A stretch of 57,169 bases of DNA from Acd1 sp049973945 (lineage in GTDB: Archaea > Thermoproteota > Thermoprotei_A > Sulfolobales > Sulfolobaceae), in the NCBI GenBank assembly GCA_049973945.1, contig JBMFJH010000010.1:1-57169 (forward strand), read 5' to 3'. The translations under genes were made by a program, and so were the position numbers. Shown here piece after piece: positions 56,174-57,169 of the stretch. Below the pieces are notes generated by a model. It was not told the DNA's origin. It did not search any database and was given only the letters and a program-made list of their open reading frames with translations. How positions within the stretch are numbered: position 1 is the first letter of the stretch; each line of letters starts with the position of its first letter.

Positions 56174-56698
56174 TTGGTCGAGTACTACATCCCTTCTTGG
56201 GAAGAAATCGAGGAGGGGTTACTGGAAATCGCTTATAGGCTGGCGAGAGACCGCTTCCTGCCAGACGTCATAGCACTCATCATGACGGGAGGAATGATAC
56301 CGGGAAAGCTCCTTTCCGACATACTGAACGTCAAGGAGTTCGCTTACCTGGACATAAGGTCGTATAAGGCCACCCAGAAGTCCGAGCCAGTTCTCTTTGG
56401 CGTCAACGCTACCCACCTTCACAACAAGAAGGTGCTTATACTCGACGACGTCTCTGACACCGGTGAGACACTAATTCTGGCTGAAAAGGTTCTAGAGTTC
56501 TTCAGACCAAGAGAAGTAAGGTCGGCCACGATCTACGTCAAGCCGTGGACGAAGATGACGCCGAACTACTTCTTCAAGGAGGTGAGCAAGTGGATCGTCT
56601 TCCCTTGGGACAAGTGGGAAGTATACAGGGAGAGGAGGGACTTGAACTTAAAAAACGTCGAGAAATTCAGGGCGATAGAGGAGCACCTTAGAAGATGA
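56174..56698 (+). CDS. Purine phosphoribosyltransferase (second paralogue, gpT-2-like)
   Basis: A 174-residue type I phosphoribosyltransferase. The PRPP motif VLILDDVSDTGETLIL is at about residues 87-102, and IMTGGMIPGK (about 36-45) takes the place of the usual pyrophosphate loop. It shares the C-terminal PWDKWEVY-like aromatic region with the gene at 1584-2213 but is shorter and diverged. It is probably a 6-oxopurine salvage enzyme of different base preference. TTG 56174 with GAGGT upstream. It ends 11 bases inside the convergent mutase gene. Confidence 0.88.
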   Translation: MVEYYIPSWEEIEEGLLEIAYRLARDRFLPDVIALIMTGGMIPGKLLSDILNVKEFAYLDIRSYKATQKSEPVLFGVNATHLHNKKVLILDDVSDTGETLILAEKVLEFFRPREVRSATIYVKPWTKMTPNYFFKEVSKWIVFPWDKWEVYRERRDLNLKNVEKFRAIEEHLRR

Positions 56699-57169
56699 TT
56701 GGCTCCTTGTATTCGCCCCAGACTTCCCTCAGCACCCCGCTTATCTCGCCGACAGTAGCTCCCGCCTTTATGGCGTCGATCACGTATGGGAACAGGTTGA
56801 CCTTCGGGTCCTCGGCAGCCTTCCTCAACGCGTCGAGGGAGTCCCTCCACTTCATCTCGTCCCTCTCGCTCCTGTACTTCTTGAGCCTGTTCAGCACCCT
56901 CTCCCTTACCGCTGGGTTGACCCTGAACACCTCCGTAGTGCCTATCCAGTCGGGCTCGTAGTACATGTTCACTCCGACCTTCGCTATGTCGCCCTCTTCT
57001 ATCCTCTTCTGGATCCTGTAAGACGACTCGGCTATCTGGGCTTGCGGGTAACCTGCTTCGATCGCCTTCATCATGCCACCCATCGACTCGATCCTCTCTA
57101 TTATCTTCCAGGCCCTCTCCTCTATTTCGTCGGTTAGCCACTCGATGTAGTAGGCACCGCCGAGCGGGT
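56688..57169 (-). CDS. Methylmalonyl-CoA mutase large (catalytic) subunit, C-terminal part
   Basis: The frame is open to the window edge, so only the last 160 or so codons are seen. GGAYYIEWLTDEIEERAW, MGGMMKAIEAGYPQAQIAESSYRIQKRI (broken) and DWIGTTEVFRVN match the barrel end of the methylmalonyl-CoA mutase catalytic subunit. The chain stops before a cobalamin-binding domain, as in the split archaeal mutase whose B12-binding subunit is encoded separately. In autotrophic Sulfolobales it interconverts methylmalonyl-CoA and succinyl-CoA in the 3-hydroxypropionate/4-hydroxybutyrate cycle. The internal ATG at 57083 is not the true start. Confidence 0.92.
   Translation of the reverse strand, partial: PLGGAYYIEWLTDEIEERAWKIIERIESMGGMMKAIEAGYPQAQIAESSYRIQKRIEEGDIAKVGVNMYYEPDWIGTTEVFRVNPAVRERVLNRLKKYRSERDEMKWRDSLDALRKAAEDPKVNLFPYVIDAIKAGATVGEISGVLREVWGEYKEPIIF

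Noticed and set aside
1..57169. CRISPR arrays, insertion sequences, rRNA genes
   Set aside because: I saw no regularly spaced direct repeats, no transposase-like protein and no rRNA-like sequence in reading the window.

Overview
The window looks like chromosomal DNA of a thermoacidophilic crenarchaeon of the order Sulfolobales. The sequence-based reasons are a Sulfolobus-type OB-fold SSB with an acidic tail, archaeal/eukaryal translation factors (aRF1, aIF1A, aIF2-beta, Nmd3, Rio1, Pno1-like KH protein), geranylgeranyl reductases and a long-chain prenyl synthase, the archaeal CoA genes (pantoate kinase, phosphopantothenate synthetase), MptE-type pterin genes, A/T-rich TATA boxes about 26 bases before short-leader starts, many TTG and GTG starts, and strong AGG/AGC codon preference. 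Coding GC is higher than in Sulfolobus sensu stricto, so a Metallosphaera- or Aramenus-like genus is plausible. The genus is inference.

Layout. 1-9.4 kb: end of an MscS channel, the release factor gene prf1, a purine phosphoribosyltransferase, MTA phosphorylase, a prenyl synthase, a RimK-like ligase, an Lrp regulator next to an FAD reductase, isoaspartyl peptidase and two small unknowns. 9.4-16 kb: digeranylgeranyl lipid reductase, DUF2070 membrane protein, HAD phosphatase, and a VWA/MoxR pair. 16-21.6 kb: ssb-PqqD, homoserine kinase and a cystathionine synthase-type enzyme, a zinc-finger/tail-anchored pair, DUF1152 and a PD-(D/E)XK-like protein. 21.6-28.9 kb: translation and ribosome biogenesis (aIF1A-Rio1-KH on minus; aIF2-beta-DUF424-Nmd3-RNase HII-TGS on plus), with a thiolase and a tRNA methylthiotransferase between. 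28.9-32.7 kb: a type IV pilus-like membrane protein and ATPase without a visible pilin. 32.8-38.7 kb: pyrophosphatase, HD hydrolase, ThiD-ThiN and MoaD-MoaE fusions, and a large FAD/Fe-S oxidoreductase. 38.9-43.7 kb: CoA genes (pantoate kinase, phosphopantothenate synthetase, PanB) and an ABC exporter. 43.7-44.8 kb: a stand-alone Lrp effector domain, a structured intergenic region and two divergent ribbon-helix-helix genes. 44.8-51 kb: a metallo-beta-lactamase, isopropylmalate/citramalate synthase and a dispersed pterin set (MptE, PTPS-like, DHPS-like) interleaved with HEPN/nucleotidyltransferase-like genes. 51-57.2 kb: thioredoxin reductase, inositol monophosphatase, a membrane-anchored double-AAA ATPase with a tiny membrane protein, a nucleotide pyrophosphatase-like enzyme, a second purine phosphoribosyltransferase and the end of methylmalonyl-CoA mutase.

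The most striking observation is at prf1. A well-placed ATG (446) opens a four-codon frame ending in CTT TAG C. Slipping +1 on CTTT joins it exactly to the release factor frame and restores an N-terminus that the unshifted frame lacks. This is the architecture of the bacterial RF2 autoregulatory frameshift (CUU UGA C), here in an archaeal class I release factor. An uncorrected one-base indel is the main alternative. Other points of interest are a pseudo-GTPase TGS protein, a MoaD-MoaE fusion with an internal Gly-Gly, a PTPS lacking the usual cysteine, a structured intergenic element at 44.0-44.17 kb and an operator-like palindrome in a divergent purine-salvage promoter. I saw no tRNA, rRNA, CRISPR array or insertion sequence.
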